A stretch of 64,000 nucleotides of DNA from Glandiceps talaboti. Its lineage: Eukaryota; Hemichordata; Enteropneusta; Spengelidae. How positions within the stretch are numbered: position 1 is the stretch's first letter; every line of letters begins with the position of its first letter. Position numbers and translations under genes: made by a program. Positions 63,828-64,000 of the stretch are shown here, one piece after another. The stretch spans positions 21,340,584 to 21,404,583 of the forward strand of contig NC_135566.1 in NCBI RefSeq assembly GCF_964340395.1, given 5' to 3'. The notes under the pieces are model-generated. The model was not told the DNA's origin. It did no database searches and worked only from the letters and a program-made list of their open reading frames with translations.

Positions 63828-63995
63828 AGTGTGCCCTCTAATGATACCTAAATTTTGTTGTTGTCAGTCAAAATGAGAGGGACTGGCATTTCTTGTCAGT
63901 CACCATATTGTAAGAGATAGGGAACACCAAATTTTGGAGGGTCACTAGAAATTTTGTGCGTCAGTGGCACGTCAAATTGGCTTAGAGGGCACACT
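63828..63995. mobile_element. Short TIR element, hAT-like ends
   Basis: CAGTGTGCCCTCTAA at the left and TTAGAGGGCACACT at the right, about 168 bp apart, no ORF. The CAGTG-type terminus resembles hAT elements. The target duplication cannot be checked because the window ends. Confidence 0.6.
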
Positions 63996-64000
63996 CACCA

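Overview
The window is nuclear DNA of an animal, most likely a marine invertebrate. It is AT-rich and full of introns, minisatellites, foldback/MITE-like elements and dispersed repeats, and every convincing gene is split by GT-AG introns. I cannot name the species. A run of exactly 100 N at 41452-41551 marks an assembly gap.

0-18 kb holds few genes. It contains two foldback elements (187-484, 1771-2084), a TIR element at 5221-7198 with a truncated inverted relative at 13290-14356, and a tandem array of 1-kb units (8096-10890). It also has a small two-exon C2H2 zinc-finger ORF (11996-12595), decayed coding fragments (SAP-like at 5036-5260, another near 15.1-15.4 kb) and one good-looking minus-strand micro-exon (15769-15819).

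18.1-32.2 kb is one 14.1-kb minisatellite of about 300 copies of a 47-bp unit. It has higher-order structure: a nearly perfect 2037-bp (43-unit) duplication containing a nested 662-bp (14-unit) duplication. The huge minus-strand ORFs here arise because the unit has no stop in any minus frame; I do not treat them as genes.

33-64 kb is dominated by one minus-strand gene that I assembled exon by exon with matching splice phases. Eight exons (63636 down to 36909) encode an RRM, then an F-box, then leucine-rich repeats, so the product looks like an F-box/LRR protein with an N-terminal RNA-binding domain. Five of its introns hold minisatellites, each with a different unit (57, 43, 39, 50 and 42 bp). 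Two of these (39 bp and 42 bp) begin at an exon/5'-splice-site junction and are built from it, so each array is a string of splice-donor copies. A 2.6-kb TIR element with 20-bp palindromic subterminal repeats has split the 42-bp array. I did not find the 3' exons, so the gene may continue across the 47-bp array.

The 18.4-kb first intron of that gene contains other genes. One is a four-exon BEN-domain gene on the same strand (54389-51332) with a TATA/CCAAT promoter and an in-frame TAG inside the BEN domain. Another is a three-exon Tc1/mariner-type transposase gene on the opposite strand (57218-59636) with an intact DD34E triad but one nonsense codon and a 13-bp duplication frameshift. The third is a TATA-preceded 91-codon ORF (60926-60651). 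A MITE inside the transposase intron has a relative in intron 4 of the RRM/F-box/LRR gene.
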